This document shows, piece after piece, positions 18,155 through 27,067 of a DNA stretch of 56,244 nucleotides. The position numbers and the translations under genes were made by a program. The stretch is taken from contig JAFUGP010000197.1 in NCBI GenBank assembly GCA_017469335.1, positions 1 to 56,244 on the forward strand. The letters run 5' to 3'. Source of the stretch: Succinivibrio sp. GTDB taxonomy: Bacteria; Pseudomonadota; Gammaproteobacteria; Enterobacterales; Succinivibrionaceae. The notes below the pieces were generated by a model. The model ran no database searches, was not told where the DNA came from, and worked only from the letters and a program-made list of their open reading frames with translations. Position 1 is the first letter of the stretch, and every line of letters starts with the position of its first letter.

Positions 18155-18797
18155 CCTGCGCAACCTGCCCCCGGGCAGGTTCTTTTTTGAGCAGATACTC
18201 AATCAGCTCGATCAGCTCGTCTACCGTGTCTATGTTTTCCATTTTGACCAGGTACTTGCCGTTGACCAGCAGTTCCGGGACGGCATCGATGGCGGCACCC
18301 TTGGCAAAATTGTCAAACTCACTGATCAGTCCGTTGACCACAAAAGAGTGCCATTGTTTCTCCAATCGCTCCTCACTTACCCCCAGTTTGGCAAACAGGG
18401 CCTTATAAAAGTTGTGGTCCTCAGGCAGTTCCTCCCGCACATGGATGGCATCAAACAGTTCCTTGGCGAAAATATCCTCGATACCCATCAGCTTGGCAGC
18501 GGCAAAGGCGCGCTGCGACTCCTCGCCCATGGCACCGCCGATCAGCCCCACCGGATTGGCCACAAATTCCGCCCGATCGGCAAAGTGCTCTTTGACCTGA
18601 TCAAAGGCTTCCTGCATCTTAAAGCAATGGCCGCAATAGAAAGAAAAAAACTCACGGATCTCGGGGTTTACCGTGGTAAGCTCACCGCGGATCTCATAGT
18701 CGCTGCCTTCCTGATAGTTTGCTGCCTGTACTCCTGCACTCAACCACAACCCACAGCATAAAGCCACAGTCAGACGCTTAAAGTTAGATATTGTCAC
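18144..18797 (-). CDS. dsbA: thiol:disulfide interchange protein DsbA
   Basis: Periplasmic oxidoreductase that introduces disulfides. The signal peptide ends near AGVQAANY (about residue 26). The active site CGHC (55-58) follows the typical FFSFY. The cis-proline loop is DAVPELLVNGKY. The length is 217 (E. coli 208). The dipeptide between the cysteines is Gly-His, as in eukaryotic PDI, not the Pro-His of E. coli DsbA. The start is a GTG at 18797, immediately after the TAA of the upstream gene; GGAGG 8 bases upstream supports it and implies coupling to that gene. The last ~14 residues (from EPARGQ) are encoded by terminator hairpin sequence. Confidence 0.94.
   Translation of the reverse strand: MTISNFKRLTVALCCGLWLSAGVQAANYQEGSDYEIRGELTTVNPEIREFFSFYCGHCFKMQEAFDQVKEHFADRAEFVANPVGLIGGAMGEESQRAFAAAKLMGIEDIFAKELFDAIHVREELPEDHNFYKALFAKLGVSEERLEKQWHSFVVNGLISEFDNFAKGAAIDAVPELLVNGKYLVKMENIDTVDELIELIEYLLKKEPARGQVAQDAA
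18162..18188 (+). terminator. rho-independent terminator of hemXY
   Basis: AACCTGCC/GGCAGGTT forms a GC-rich stem with a tight loop, followed by CTTTTTT on the plus strand 36 bases after the hemY stop. It lies wholly inside the dsbA coding sequence, encoding its last residues. Confidence 0.85.
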
Positions 18798-19838
18798 TTA
18801 ACTGTCCTCCAATATGATCTCCGGGCTTTCCCGCTCCCACCATGATACCGCAGAGCGCAGCGCTGCGGGGGAACGGCGTTGGGGATTCAGCTCTCCGGCG
18901 CTCAGGCGATAAAGTAAGCGGCACATCAGATTGCGTGAAGCACCCAGTTTGCCGGCCTTCATCAGCCAGACCACGGTACGGCGGGAAATTTTGAGATTTC
19001 CCTGCCCTTTTTGCGGCTGCCGCATGATGTTACGTAAGGTAGCGGCCGCCATCAGCACGTTGATCAGGCAAAAAGCTCTTACCCCCTCAGCACCTACAGG
19101 CAGAGCGCACACAAAATCCAGGGCATCCTCCAGATGACCGGCGCATAATGACACATAAGAGGAGATGGTCTCTGTCTCAGAGCTATCGCCCTCCCCCGGC
19201 AGGTAGCTTACCTGCCGTACGGCGTCCTGGCTGCGATCCTTGAGAATATTGGTAAGCTGCAGACCCTCGGCAAAACTGACGCTGAGCTCGAGCAGGCGGG
19301 AGCGCGACGCTTCCGGGTAGCTTAAGGCAAAACTCTCGGCCAGAAATTCCCCCACCACCCCGGCGACAAAATAGCAGTATTCATCCAGCTCACGACGGTT
19401 TTTAAGCTCGTTTTGCCCGCAAAAATGCGCCATGCCAAAACTCATAATCGCCACGCAGCGCCCGATCAGGCGGCGCTGGGTTTGAGGAAAAGTCTGCAGG
19501 CGGGCCACCACCTCAGGCAGATCGGCCATCAGTTCCTGCTCACTGCGCTGGGCACCGCTGCACAGCGGTACCGCGCGATGATGCAGATCAAGGCACCTCA
19601 GTTCATCTTCAAACCCCTGCAGAGCATAAGCGCCATAATCGCGCAGCCAGCAGAATTTGGCCTGCGCAGGGGCGATGGGATCATCTTCGATGGTGTCGGC
19701 GATGCGGCACATCAGATAGGCATGGGAGACATAATCGGCAAGCGGCAGGGGCAGCAGGGGGATAGTCAGCGCAAAGGTACGCGACACCTTGGCCAAATGC
19801 TCGCTCTGCCGTGCCAGACTCAACGCCGCCGCACTCAT
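18798..19838 (-). CDS. squalene/phytoene synthase family protein
   Basis: Probable head-to-head prenyl synthase of the trans-isoprenyl diphosphate fold. The family start KVSRTFALTIPLL (17-29) is followed by the first Asp-rich motif DTIEDD (48-53) and the second motif LTNILKDRSQD (195-205). The block YCYFVAGVVGEFLAE (154-168) lies between them. All residues expected to bind the diphosphate/Mg are present, so an active enzyme is plausible; substrate and product cannot be read from sequence. The ATG at 19838 (346 residues) has AGGAG upstream and is preferred to a TTG at 19862. No other terpenoid, carotenoid or hopanoid gene is nearby. Its stop abuts the dsbA start. Confidence 0.8.
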   Translation of the reverse strand: MSAAALSLARQSEHLAKVSRTFALTIPLLPLPLADYVSHAYLMCRIADTIEDDPIAPAQAKFCWLRDYGAYALQGFEDELRCLDLHHRAVPLCSGAQRSEQELMADLPEVVARLQTFPQTQRRLIGRCVAIMSFGMAHFCGQNELKNRRELDEYCYFVAGVVGEFLAESFALSYPEASRSRLLELSVSFAEGLQLTNILKDRSQDAVRQVSYLPGEGDSSETETISSYVSLCAGHLEDALDFVCALPVGAEGVRAFCLINVLMAAATLRNIMRQPQKGQGNLKISRRTVVWLMKAGKLGASRNLMCRLLYRLSAGELNPQRRSPAALRSAVSWWERESPEIILEDS

Positions 19839-19963
19839 GTACCTCTCCTGCAGAAGAGCCAAGCATCCGCAGTGACATGCGGGGCATGGAAAGAAAAGAT
19901 CTGCGCTAAACGGGCCACTTGAAAATCCTGAGCAAAAGCCCGCCCACTGCCTTTGGGGGGCTG

Positions 19964-19995
19964 AAAAAACGGCCAGGTTTTGGCCTGACCGTTTT
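19964..19995 (-). terminator. rho-independent terminator after acrB
   Basis: On the minus strand AAAACGGTCAGG pairs with CCTGGCCGTTTT (one wobble) around a five-base loop, and the T-run continues to six. It begins 8 bases past the acrB stop. Confidence 0.85.
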
Positions 19996-20003
19996 ATTGT
20001 ACT

Positions 20004-23000
20004 TTAAGTTCTGCTCAAGCGATCCATCTCTTCGGCCTTACGGCGTTTTTCCTCAGCCGGAATGTACTTGGTGAAGTACCTCATGATCAGCACGAAGAAA
20101 ATCGGCACGAAGAAAATGGCCAGCACTGTGGCCGAGAGCATGCCGCCGGTCACGCAATAACCGATTTCATTACGTCCGGCCGCACCGGCGCCGGAGCTCA
20201 TGGCCAGCGGCAACACACCCAAAATGAAGGCCGAGGAAGTCATGATGATGGGGCGCAGACGGATCTTGGCAGCATGCACAACCGCCTCGGTCAGGCGTTC
20301 GCCGCGATCGTACATGTTCTTGGCGAACTCCACGATCAAGATGGCGTTCTTGGCCGACAGACCGATAGTGGTTAAAAGACCTACCTGGAAATACACATCA
20401 TTGCGCAGCTCGGTCTGCACCGGCAAAAACTGCGTCAGCACTGCCGCCAGCACCGCACCGATGATACCCAAAGGCAACACCATCAACACGGCAAACGGGA
20501 TGGACCAGCTTTCATAGAGGGCAGCCAGGGAGAGGAACACGATGAGCACCGAAATGGCGTAGAGCATGGGTGCCATCTGCCCTGACTGCCGCTCCTGGTA
20601 GGACACGCCGTTCCAGGCCAGGGAATAGCCGGATGGCATCACCTCGGCGCAAATGCGCTCAAACTCGGCCATAGCCTCGCCGGTGGAGTAGCCCGGCGCC
20701 GGCGCACCGTTGATGTTCATGGCCGGCAGACCGTTGAAACGCTCCAACCTGGGCGAGCTGAAGGTCCACTCGGTGGTGGCAAAAGCACTGAACGGGACCA
20801 TCTCACCGGTACTGTTGCGCACATACCACTTGTTGAGATCGCTCTCGTTCATGCGTGAGCTGGCATCGGCTTGGATATAGACCTTTTTGACACGATTGCG
20901 ATCCATAAAATGATCGATGAAAGCCGAACCCCAGGCCGCCGACAGCGTGGTATTGATTTCAGCCGGCACAATGCCCAGTGACATGGCTTTGGCGTAGTCG
21001 ATGTTGATCTTAAACTGCGGCGCATCGTCCATGCCGTTAGCACGTACCTGCATGAGTTTGGGTGACTGCTGCGCCGCGTAGAGCACGTTCTGTCTGACCT
21101 CGGCAAGTTCGGCATGAGACTGCCCGGCGTTGGCCTGAATGTACACGTCAAAACCGGTGGCAGTACCCAACTCCGGAATGGCCGGCACGTTAAAGGCGAA
21201 CACCAGACCGTCACGTATGCTCAAAAGCGGCAGATAGGCGCGGGCCGCCACCGCACTGGCATGCAACGAAGAGGAAGTGCGCTCTGACCAAGGTTTTAAC
21301 TTGATAAAGCCCATGGCGGCGTTCTGCCCCGAGCCCGAGAAACTAAAGCCGGTCACGTCCATCACCGAAGCCACCGTATCCGGCTCGTTGTTGAAGAAAT
21401 AACTCTCCAGTTTGCGCAGGGTGTTGGCGGTTTTCTGCACGGTTGAGCCCGAGGGCAGGGTGACCATGCACATCAACACGCCCTGATCCTCATCGGGCAG
21501 GAAGGCCGAGGGTATGCGCAGGAAACAGAAGACCAGCGCAGCGCAGATGAGGGAGTAGAGCACCAGCATCTTTTTGAGATGATAGATGATGGTGGACACG
21601 TGCCGCTCATAGTTGTCGGTAACGGTCCTGAAGGCCTTGTTGAACCATACAAGAAAGTAATCTAGTGGTTTGAAAACCTTGCTGCCAATCCGGTAAATGA
21701 TGCGCATGACAGGGTTTTCAGGATCATTTTGTTTCTGATCCCAGGGCTGCAGCAATGAGGCGCACAACGCCGGGGTGAGGATTAACGCCACCAGCACCGA
21801 CAACACCATGGCCGAGACGATGGTGATGGAGAACTGACGATAGATCACGCCCGTTGCACCGCCGAAGAAGGCCATCGGCACGAACACGGCCGACAGCACC
21901 AGCGCGATACCGATGAGTGCGCCGGTGATCTGATCCATAGATTTCTGAGTGGCGGCTTTAGGCGGCAGATGCTCCTCGTCAATGATTCGCTCCACGTTCT
22001 CCACCACCACGATGGCATCGTCTACCAGAAGGCCGATGGCCAGCACCAGACCGAACATGGTAAGGGTATTGATGGAGAACCCCAACGCCGACATGATGGC
22101 GAAGGTGCCCAGCAGCACCACCGGCACGGTAATGGAGGGGATGATGGTGGCACGCACACTCTGCAGGAACACGAACATCACCAGCACCACCAGGATGATG
22201 GCCTCTATTAAGGTGTGGAACACCTCATTGATGGAGACCTTGATGAAATCAGTGGTGTCGTAGGGATAAATCAGCTCCATCCACTCGGGAAAATACTGCT
22301 CCTGATCGGCCATGAGTTCCTTGACCAGATTGGCCGTGGCCAGCGCGTTGGCACCCGAGGAGAGGCGTATACCCAGACCGGAGGCAGGCTTGCCGTTATA
22401 ACGGCCGGCATAGTTGTAGCTCTCCGAGCCTAACTCGCAGCGGGCCACATCCTTCAAGTAGACTCTGGTGCCGTCAGTGTTGACCTTAAGCAGGATCTGC
22501 TCAAACTCCTCGACGGTCTGCAACCTGGACTGACCGGTGATGGTGTAGCTGTACAGCTGTCCCTCGGTGGCAGGGGTACCGCCTAAGGCACCGTAGGCTA
22601 CCTGAGCATTTTGGGCTGCCACGGCCTGGGTGATGTCCGAGACGGTAATGGACAGATCGCTCATCTTCAGCGGATCGACCCAGATCCTCATGGCATACTC
22701 AGAGCCGAACACAAAGCAATCGCCCACACCGTCAATACGGGCCACTTTCTCCTTGATATTGGCGTAGAAGTAGTCCGCCAGATCACGCTCGGTATGTGTG
22801 TCGTCATTGGTAGTCAGACCCACTACCATCAAAAATGAGCTGGTACTCTTATAAACCACGATGCCGTTGTTGATCACCTCGGTGGGCAACTGCGACTGCA
22901 CCTGGCTTAGCTGGTTCTGTACCTGTACCTGAGCGATATCCGGGTTGGTGCCCGGCTCGAAGGTGATCTGGATCTGACTGCTGCCGTAGGAATCAGAGGA

Positions 23001-23240
23001 GGCTGACATGTACATGTAGCCGTCCAGACCCGTCATGTTCTGCTCGATGATCTGCGTGACCGAGCGTTCCACCGTCACGGCATCAGCGCCGGCATAGGTA
23101 CAGCGGATGTTCACTGCCGGCGGGGCAATGGTCGGGTACTGAGCCACCGGCAAAGTGCGCAACGCCAGCACGCCGGCAAGCATGATCAGAATGGCAATTA
23201 CCCAGGCAAAAATCGGGCGATCGATAAAAAAGCGCGCCAT
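20004..23240 (-). CDS. acrB: RND multidrug efflux permease, AcrB/MexB family
   Basis: Inner-membrane drug/proton antiporter of the hydrophobic-amphiphilic efflux family. It aligns with E. coli AcrB along its length (1078 residues against 1049). It starts ARFFIDRPIFAWVIAI; the proton-relay Asp pair is in GLLVDDAIVVVENVE and the relay Lys in GLSAKNAILIVEF. Two large periplasmic loops contain conserved blocks such as GANALATANLVKEL and YPYDTTDFIK. The start is ATG at 23240, 3 bases after the adaptor stop, so the two form one operon. No TolC-type outer-membrane gene and no acrR-type repressor lie next to it. The exact substrate range is unknown. Confidence 0.95.
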   Translation of the reverse strand: MARFFIDRPIFAWVIAILIMLAGVLALRTLPVAQYPTIAPPAVNIRCTYAGADAVTVERSVTQIIEQNMTGLDGYMYMSASSDSYGSSQIQITFEPGTNPDIAQVQVQNQLSQVQSQLPTEVINNGIVVYKSTSSFLMVVGLTTNDDTHTERDLADYFYANIKEKVARIDGVGDCFVFGSEYAMRIWVDPLKMSDLSITVSDITQAVAAQNAQVAYGALGGTPATEGQLYSYTITGQSRLQTVEEFEQILLKVNTDGTRVYLKDVARCELGSESYNYAGRYNGKPASGLGIRLSSGANALATANLVKELMADQEQYFPEWMELIYPYDTTDFIKVSINEVFHTLIEAIILVVLVMFVFLQSVRATIIPSITVPVVLLGTFAIMSALGFSINTLTMFGLVLAIGLLVDDAIVVVENVERIIDEEHLPPKAATQKSMDQITGALIGIALVLSAVFVPMAFFGGATGVIYRQFSITIVSAMVLSVLVALILTPALCASLLQPWDQKQNDPENPVMRIIYRIGSKVFKPLDYFLVWFNKAFRTVTDNYERHVSTIIYHLKKMLVLYSLICAALVFCFLRIPSAFLPDEDQGVLMCMVTLPSGSTVQKTANTLRKLESYFFNNEPDTVASVMDVTGFSFSGSGQNAAMGFIKLKPWSERTSSSLHASAVAARAYLPLLSIRDGLVFAFNVPAIPELGTATGFDVYIQANAGQSHAELAEVRQNVLYAAQQSPKLMQVRANGMDDAPQFKINIDYAKAMSLGIVPAEINTTLSAAWGSAFIDHFMDRNRVKKVYIQADASSRMNESDLNKWYVRNSTGEMVPFSAFATTEWTFSSPRLERFNGLPAMNINGAPAPGYSTGEAMAEFERICAEVMPSGYSLAWNGVSYQERQSGQMAPMLYAISVLIVFLSLAALYESWSIPFAVLMVLPLGIIGAVLAAVLTQFLPVQTELRNDVYFQVGLLTTIGLSAKNAILIVEFAKNMYDRGERLTEAVVHAAKIRLRPIIMTSSAFILGVLPLAMSSGAGAAGRNEIGYCVTGGMLSATVLAIFFVPIFFVLIMRYFTKYIPAEEKRRKAEEMDRLSRT

Positions 23241-23243
23241 GGC

Positions 23244-24464
23244 TTACTCCCCGGCACCCGAAGCTGAAGGTGCCTGCTGTGAGTTGCCATCCGGTGCCGC
23301 CCCCTGAGACTGTTCGGCCTGCGGCGGCACCACCATCACCGGCACGCCGGTGCGGATCTTCTGGATATTGCTGACGATCACCTGATCGCCCTCCTTCAGC
23401 CCCTCCTCCACTACGTAGTAGCTCTCGTAATTGGGGCCTAACTTCAAGGAGACTTTCTTGGCCTTACCCTGTTCCACGATATAGACGGAGATATCACCGC
23501 GCGCCTCGCGGATCACCCCGTTCTGCGAAACCACCAGCGCGTCGGGCCTCACACCCTCAATGATGTCGGCGCGCATGAACATGCCCGGCAGCAACACGCC
23601 GTCAGGATTGGGCACGATGGCGCGCACGTTGACCATGCCGGTGGTCTCGTCCACCGTAACCTCGGAGAACTCGATGGTGCCCTCGTAGGGGTACTTTTTG
23701 CCGTCAGGCAAAAAGACATCCACGGAGGCCTTGCCGTCAGGCCTTAACTGCAAGGTACCCTGCGCGATGGCCTCGCGCAGCTGCAGATTGTCCTCCACGG
23801 ACTGCCCCAAATCCACGTACATGGGATCAAGCTGGGTGATGGTGGTCAACGCCGTGGCCTGCTGGGCACTGACCAGCGCTCCCTCGGTCACGCTCGAGCG
23901 GGCGATACGGCCGGAAATCGGGGCATACACCTTGGTATAGGCCAAATTGATGTTGGCGTTTTTCAGTGAAGCCTCGGCCGCTTCCACGGCGGCCTTGGAC
24001 TGCAGATAAGCCGCCTCGGCATCGTCGTAATCCTGCTTGCTCACCGCTTTTTTCTCCAAAAGCGAGGCATAACGCTGGCACTTGAGCTGATTGGTGTGCA
24101 TGGAGGCCTTGGCGCTGTTCAGGTTGGCCCGGGCACTGTCCACCTGCGCCTCATAAACGGCAGGATCAATCTGATAGAGCTGTTCGCCCTGCTTGACACT
24201 GGAGCCCTCGACAAAGGAGCGTTTTAAAATCACGCCGCTCACCTGAGGTCTGACCTCGGCTTTACGGGTGGAATTGGCACGGCCGGTGAGGTGCGAAACC
24301 ACGGGCACCGGCATTTTTACCACCTCAAACACATCCACCGGCAGAGCCTGCGCCTGCTGTTGGTTGGACTTACCGCCGTCACAGGCGACGACAAGAGCCA
24401 CGGAGCCGGCTAAGGCCAGACTCAGGGGCAGTTTCAATGACAGTTTATTGGACGCAGACCACAT
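23244..24464 (-). CDS. acrA: RND efflux periplasmic adaptor (membrane fusion protein), AcrA family
   Basis: Links the AcrB-type pump to an outer-membrane channel. Lipoprotein signal: basic start, hydrophobic core and lipobox LVVAC (Cys28), so it should be anchored in the inner membrane. Biotinyl/lipoyl half-motifs (VRPQVSGVILKRSFVEG and YAPISGRIARSSVTEGALV) flank a helical hairpin that carries ANLNSAKASMHTNQ and DDAEAAYLQSKAAVEAAEA. The ATG at 24464 (406 residues, E. coli 397) has GGAG 8 bases upstream; the open frame to 24533 would put a polar stretch before the signal peptide. The C-terminal tail is Gln/Ala/Ser-rich. Confidence 0.94.
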   Translation of the reverse strand: MWSASNKLSLKLPLSLALAGSVALVVACDGGKSNQQQAQALPVDVFEVVKMPVPVVSHLTGRANSTRKAEVRPQVSGVILKRSFVEGSSVKQGEQLYQIDPAVYEAQVDSARANLNSAKASMHTNQLKCQRYASLLEKKAVSKQDYDDAEAAYLQSKAAVEAAEASLKNANINLAYTKVYAPISGRIARSSVTEGALVSAQQATALTTITQLDPMYVDLGQSVEDNLQLREAIAQGTLQLRPDGKASVDVFLPDGKKYPYEGTIEFSEVTVDETTGMVNVRAIVPNPDGVLLPGMFMRADIIEGVRPDALVVSQNGVIREARGDISVYIVEQGKAKKVSLKLGPNYESYYVVEEGLKEGDQVIVSNIQKIRTGVPVMVVPPQAEQSQGAAPDGNSQQAPSASGAGE

Positions 24465-24531
24465 CTTTCTTACTCCACGCTCTTCGCCGGTTGATACGAG
24501 TTGATTCATTAGCCCGTAAAATGGGGGTATC

Positions 24532-24537
24532 ATTATA
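24532..24537 (-). promoter_or_regulatory. candidate -10 for acrAB
   Basis: A perfect TATAAT (minus) lies 68 bases upstream of the acrA ATG. A TTGACG sits 9 bases further up, which is too close to serve as its -35. The gap to the divergent exporter gene (24465-24757) probably carries promoters for both. Confidence 0.35.
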
Positions 24538-24757
24538 CGCCAATTGCGTCAAAACAGCAGCGATACAGCCGGATCTTATCGCAATCAAGCAAACTTTTTA
24601 AACGGCGTTACCTGCCAGGCAAACCGGCTCTCGTATGTCAGACATCAAGCGTAACTCACTGGTTTTGACCGAAATTTAGACGATGCCAAGGGCTGCTGTG
24701 TGCACTTGGCAGAACAGCATGTTCAGCTTATCTGCGCAGGCGGGGGCCAAAGTTTCT

Positions 24758-25690
24758 ATGTTCGAGTTGCGTCAATACCTGCTGTTGTTTTTGACCGCCA
24801 CCATCTGGGGAACCGGCTTCATCGGACAAAAGCTGGGCATGGATCATGTCTCGCCCTTTACCTTTACTTTCTACCGCACCTTCATCGGCGGGCTGTTTCT
24901 CATTCCGGTGATCCTCACCCTGAGAAAAATAAAATCAGGCGGCAGGCCCATGTTGCGCCCCTCCTCCGGCAGACACTTGCTGTGGGGCTCCCTCAGTTGC
25001 GGCGCCTGTCTGATTGTGGCCGAGAGTTTTCAGCAATTCGGTCTTACCACCACTGACGTTACCAAGGCCAGTTTCGTCACCTCCATGTATCTCATCTTCG
25101 TGCCGCTTTTGGGAATTTTCATCGGATCCTTACCCTCACTAAAAAATCTCTTCTGCGTGGGGCTCTCCGTGGCCGGTCTCTATCTGCTGTGCCTGCAACA
25201 GGGCTCCTTTGCCATCGAAAGGGGGGATTTACTGGTACTCATCGGCGCGGTGTGCTTTGCAGTGCATATTCTGGTGATTGCCCATTTCATCAACTACGTG
25301 GACGGAGTGCTGCTCTCCTGCGGACAGTTTTTCGTGGCCTCGGCGCTGGGCTTTGTAATGTTGTGTATAAGCGGTTTTGACAGCTGGGAGAATATCAGAG
25401 CGGCCGCCGGCGCCATTGTTTACACCGGCGTGATGTCCAACGGCATCGCCTACACCCTGCAGATAGTGGGACAGCGTGGCATCAATCCCACCATCGCCAC
25501 TTTGATTATGTCCTTAGAATCGGTGATGGGCGCTCTGTTCGGCGTGGTGTTGTTGGATGAGAGCCTGACCTTCAGGCAGTTCACGGGCTGTCTTCTGATG
25601 TTTGCGGCGGTACTGCTGGCCCAGATCCCCCTCAGAGCCCTGCTACTGCGCCGGGCAGTTAAAGGACACCAAGAGCGGCCCTCAGCCTAA
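24758..25690 (+). CDS. EamA/DMT-family transporter
   Basis: Inner-membrane permease of the drug/metabolite transporter superfamily with about ten transmembrane segments in two EamA repeats. The first repeat starts LLLFLTATIWGTGFIGQKLG and the second QIVGQRGINPTIATLIMSLE, followed by the typical GVVLLDESLTFRQFTGCLLM. The family exports amino acids, nucleobases, drugs or other metabolites; the substrate here is unknown. I chose the ATG at 24758 (310 residues) because the first membrane segment follows directly; ATGs at 24683 and 24716 would add polar residues. The ribosome site is weak at all three. It is divergent from acrA and its stop overlaps the next, convergent gene by 9 bases. Confidence 0.88.
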   Translation: MFELRQYLLLFLTATIWGTGFIGQKLGMDHVSPFTFTFYRTFIGGLFLIPVILTLRKIKSGGRPMLRPSSGRHLLWGSLSCGACLIVAESFQQFGLTTTDVTKASFVTSMYLIFVPLLGIFIGSLPSLKNLFCVGLSVAGLYLLCLQQGSFAIERGDLLVLIGAVCFAVHILVIAHFINYVDGVLLSCGQFFVASALGFVMLCISGFDSWENIRAAAGAIVYTGVMSNGIAYTLQIVGQRGINPTIATLIMSLESVMGALFGVVLLDESLTFRQFTGCLLMFAAVLLAQIPLRALLLRRAVKGHQERPSA

Positions 25691-26827
25691 GGCGGCAAGC
25701 AGATCGGTACGTTCTTCCTCCAACAGTGCTCCCACGGCAAAGGGACCTGCGCTCACCGCTGCGTCAAGCAGTGCGGCATCATTCTGCCTGCTGCCTCCCG
25801 TAAAGGTCAGCGGCAACAACAGGCGGTGCTCTCCTAGGTACAGGGCATCCTGCAGGGCAGCCTCAGGCAGCAGCCGGCGTGTGCTCCGCTGCGCGACCAT
25901 CAAATCATAAAGCGAGGAGCGGCTGTGCCCGAATACTCGATCCGTCAGGCTCTCCACGGCACCATAACCGTCAAGCAGCATGGCATAGCCCATCTCCCTT
26001 CCCAAAGCCACCGAGGTCAGTGCGCTCTCGTTAAGCAGTCCCGCGCTTAACAGGGCCTCGGCCCAGACCCGGTGTAGCACCAACACGAAACCTGCCGTGC
26101 CGGTGTCGTAGAGCTCATATTGTGGGCACAGTTCAAGCGGAGTGCTGACTGCCGCCAGGCTCCCCGGGTCGGACATGAATTCCGGAAACTCACCGGGGTT
26201 AAAGGAAGGCTGCACCTCAGGTGCGCGCAGGCCGCGCTCGCGCAGGGCTGCAACGAACGCAGCGTAGCTCGCGCTGCGGCTTTGTCCTGCGGCAAGTTCC
26301 AACACCTCGCCTTCCTGCGCCGTGCGCAGAATGTTTTGCAGCAGCAGGCTGTCGGCAAACACCGGACCTTGGGTATAGGTAGGCAGCAGCACCCCGTCGA
26401 GTTCACTGTATAAGGCATCGCGCAGATTAATTCCCGGCAGACGGGCGCGGCTGCGCGTCAGTGCCGCCAGGAATTGCGCGGCCAAACGTGCGGATTGACC
26501 GCTCTTAAACTGGTTGACCCTGAACAGCCGCTTGCTCGACGGTACCAAGAGCAGGTAACAGTTCTCCCTGACCCCCTGCCAGGGCAGCAGACGGTGAGTG
26601 TCCAGCAACCCGGCCTCAAGCCAGCGCTCGGCCAGAGCAGCTTTTACCGCCAAAGCCCGCATGCTGCCGTCTTTGGTGTAGTAAAGCTCCCAGTCGCGCC
26701 CCTCGTCGAGCAGCTCGGCTACCACCGCCCCGTCGGGCAGCCTGGCGTTGAGGGTAATGAGGCGTTCGCTCTCCACCTCATCCAAGGAGATAATGAAATT
26801 GCTCTCATCGATTACGGTATTGGCCAT
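25682..26827 (-). CDS. protein of unknown function, 381 residues
   Basis: Soluble-looking protein rich in Ala, Leu, Glu and Arg, with no signal peptide, membrane segment, cysteine cluster or nucleotide-binding motif that I can recognise. It opens MANTVIDESNFIISLDEVES. The middle (about 100-160) and C-terminal (about 265-381) parts look like alternating helix and strand, with short LLP-type motifs. The ATG at 26827 has AGGAT close by and GGAG a little further up. The base composition matches the neighbours, and the frame lacks stops over 1.1 kb, so it is very likely a real gene. It is divergent from the flavin-reductase-like gene, with promoters for both in the 240-base gap. Confidence 0.7.
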   Translation of the reverse strand: MANTVIDESNFIISLDEVESERLITLNARLPDGAVVAELLDEGRDWELYYTKDGSMRALAVKAALAERWLEAGLLDTHRLLPWQGVRENCYLLLVPSSKRLFRVNQFKSGQSARLAAQFLAALTRSRARLPGINLRDALYSELDGVLLPTYTQGPVFADSLLLQNILRTAQEGEVLELAAGQSRSASYAAFVAALRERGLRAPEVQPSFNPGEFPEFMSDPGSLAAVSTPLELCPQYELYDTGTAGFVLVLHRVWAEALLSAGLLNESALTSVALGREMGYAMLLDGYGAVESLTDRVFGHSRSSLYDLMVAQRSTRRLLPEAALQDALYLGEHRLLLPLTFTGGSRQNDAALLDAAVSAGPFAVGALLEEERTDLLAALG

Positions 26828-26876
26828 GATCCTGTACTCCGCTCAAACAGGTTCCAAGTAGACAACAATGCAGGGC

Positions 26877-26882
26877 AGTATA
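26877..26882 (-). promoter_or_regulatory. candidate -10 for the 381-residue protein gene
   Basis: TATACT on the minus strand lies 50 bases upstream of the ATG at 26827. The -35 region (about 26900) is poor. Confidence 0.3.
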
Positions 26883-26938
26883 CCCAAAGATACCGTGCCG
26901 TAAAGGGAGTGCACGCGCAAAACAGGTGCACTGCCCCC

Positions 26939-26966
26939 TTGAAAAAAACGCTCTCAGCCCTATAGT
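26939..26966 (+). promoter_or_regulatory. sigma-70 promoter for the flavin-reductase-like gene
   Basis: TTGAAA (26939-26944) and TATAGT (26961-26966) are separated by 16 bp, each one base from consensus. Predicted transcription start is near 26973, about 95 bases upstream of the ATG. Confidence 0.65.
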
Positions 26967-27067
26967 AGAGAAAATGGCGATCCGGCTGCGGCCCCGCCCA
27001 GATGGAAGCAGGCCGCTCCGAGCTTGGCCCGCAGTTTTTTAGTTCATGCCAATTACAGGAATTACCT

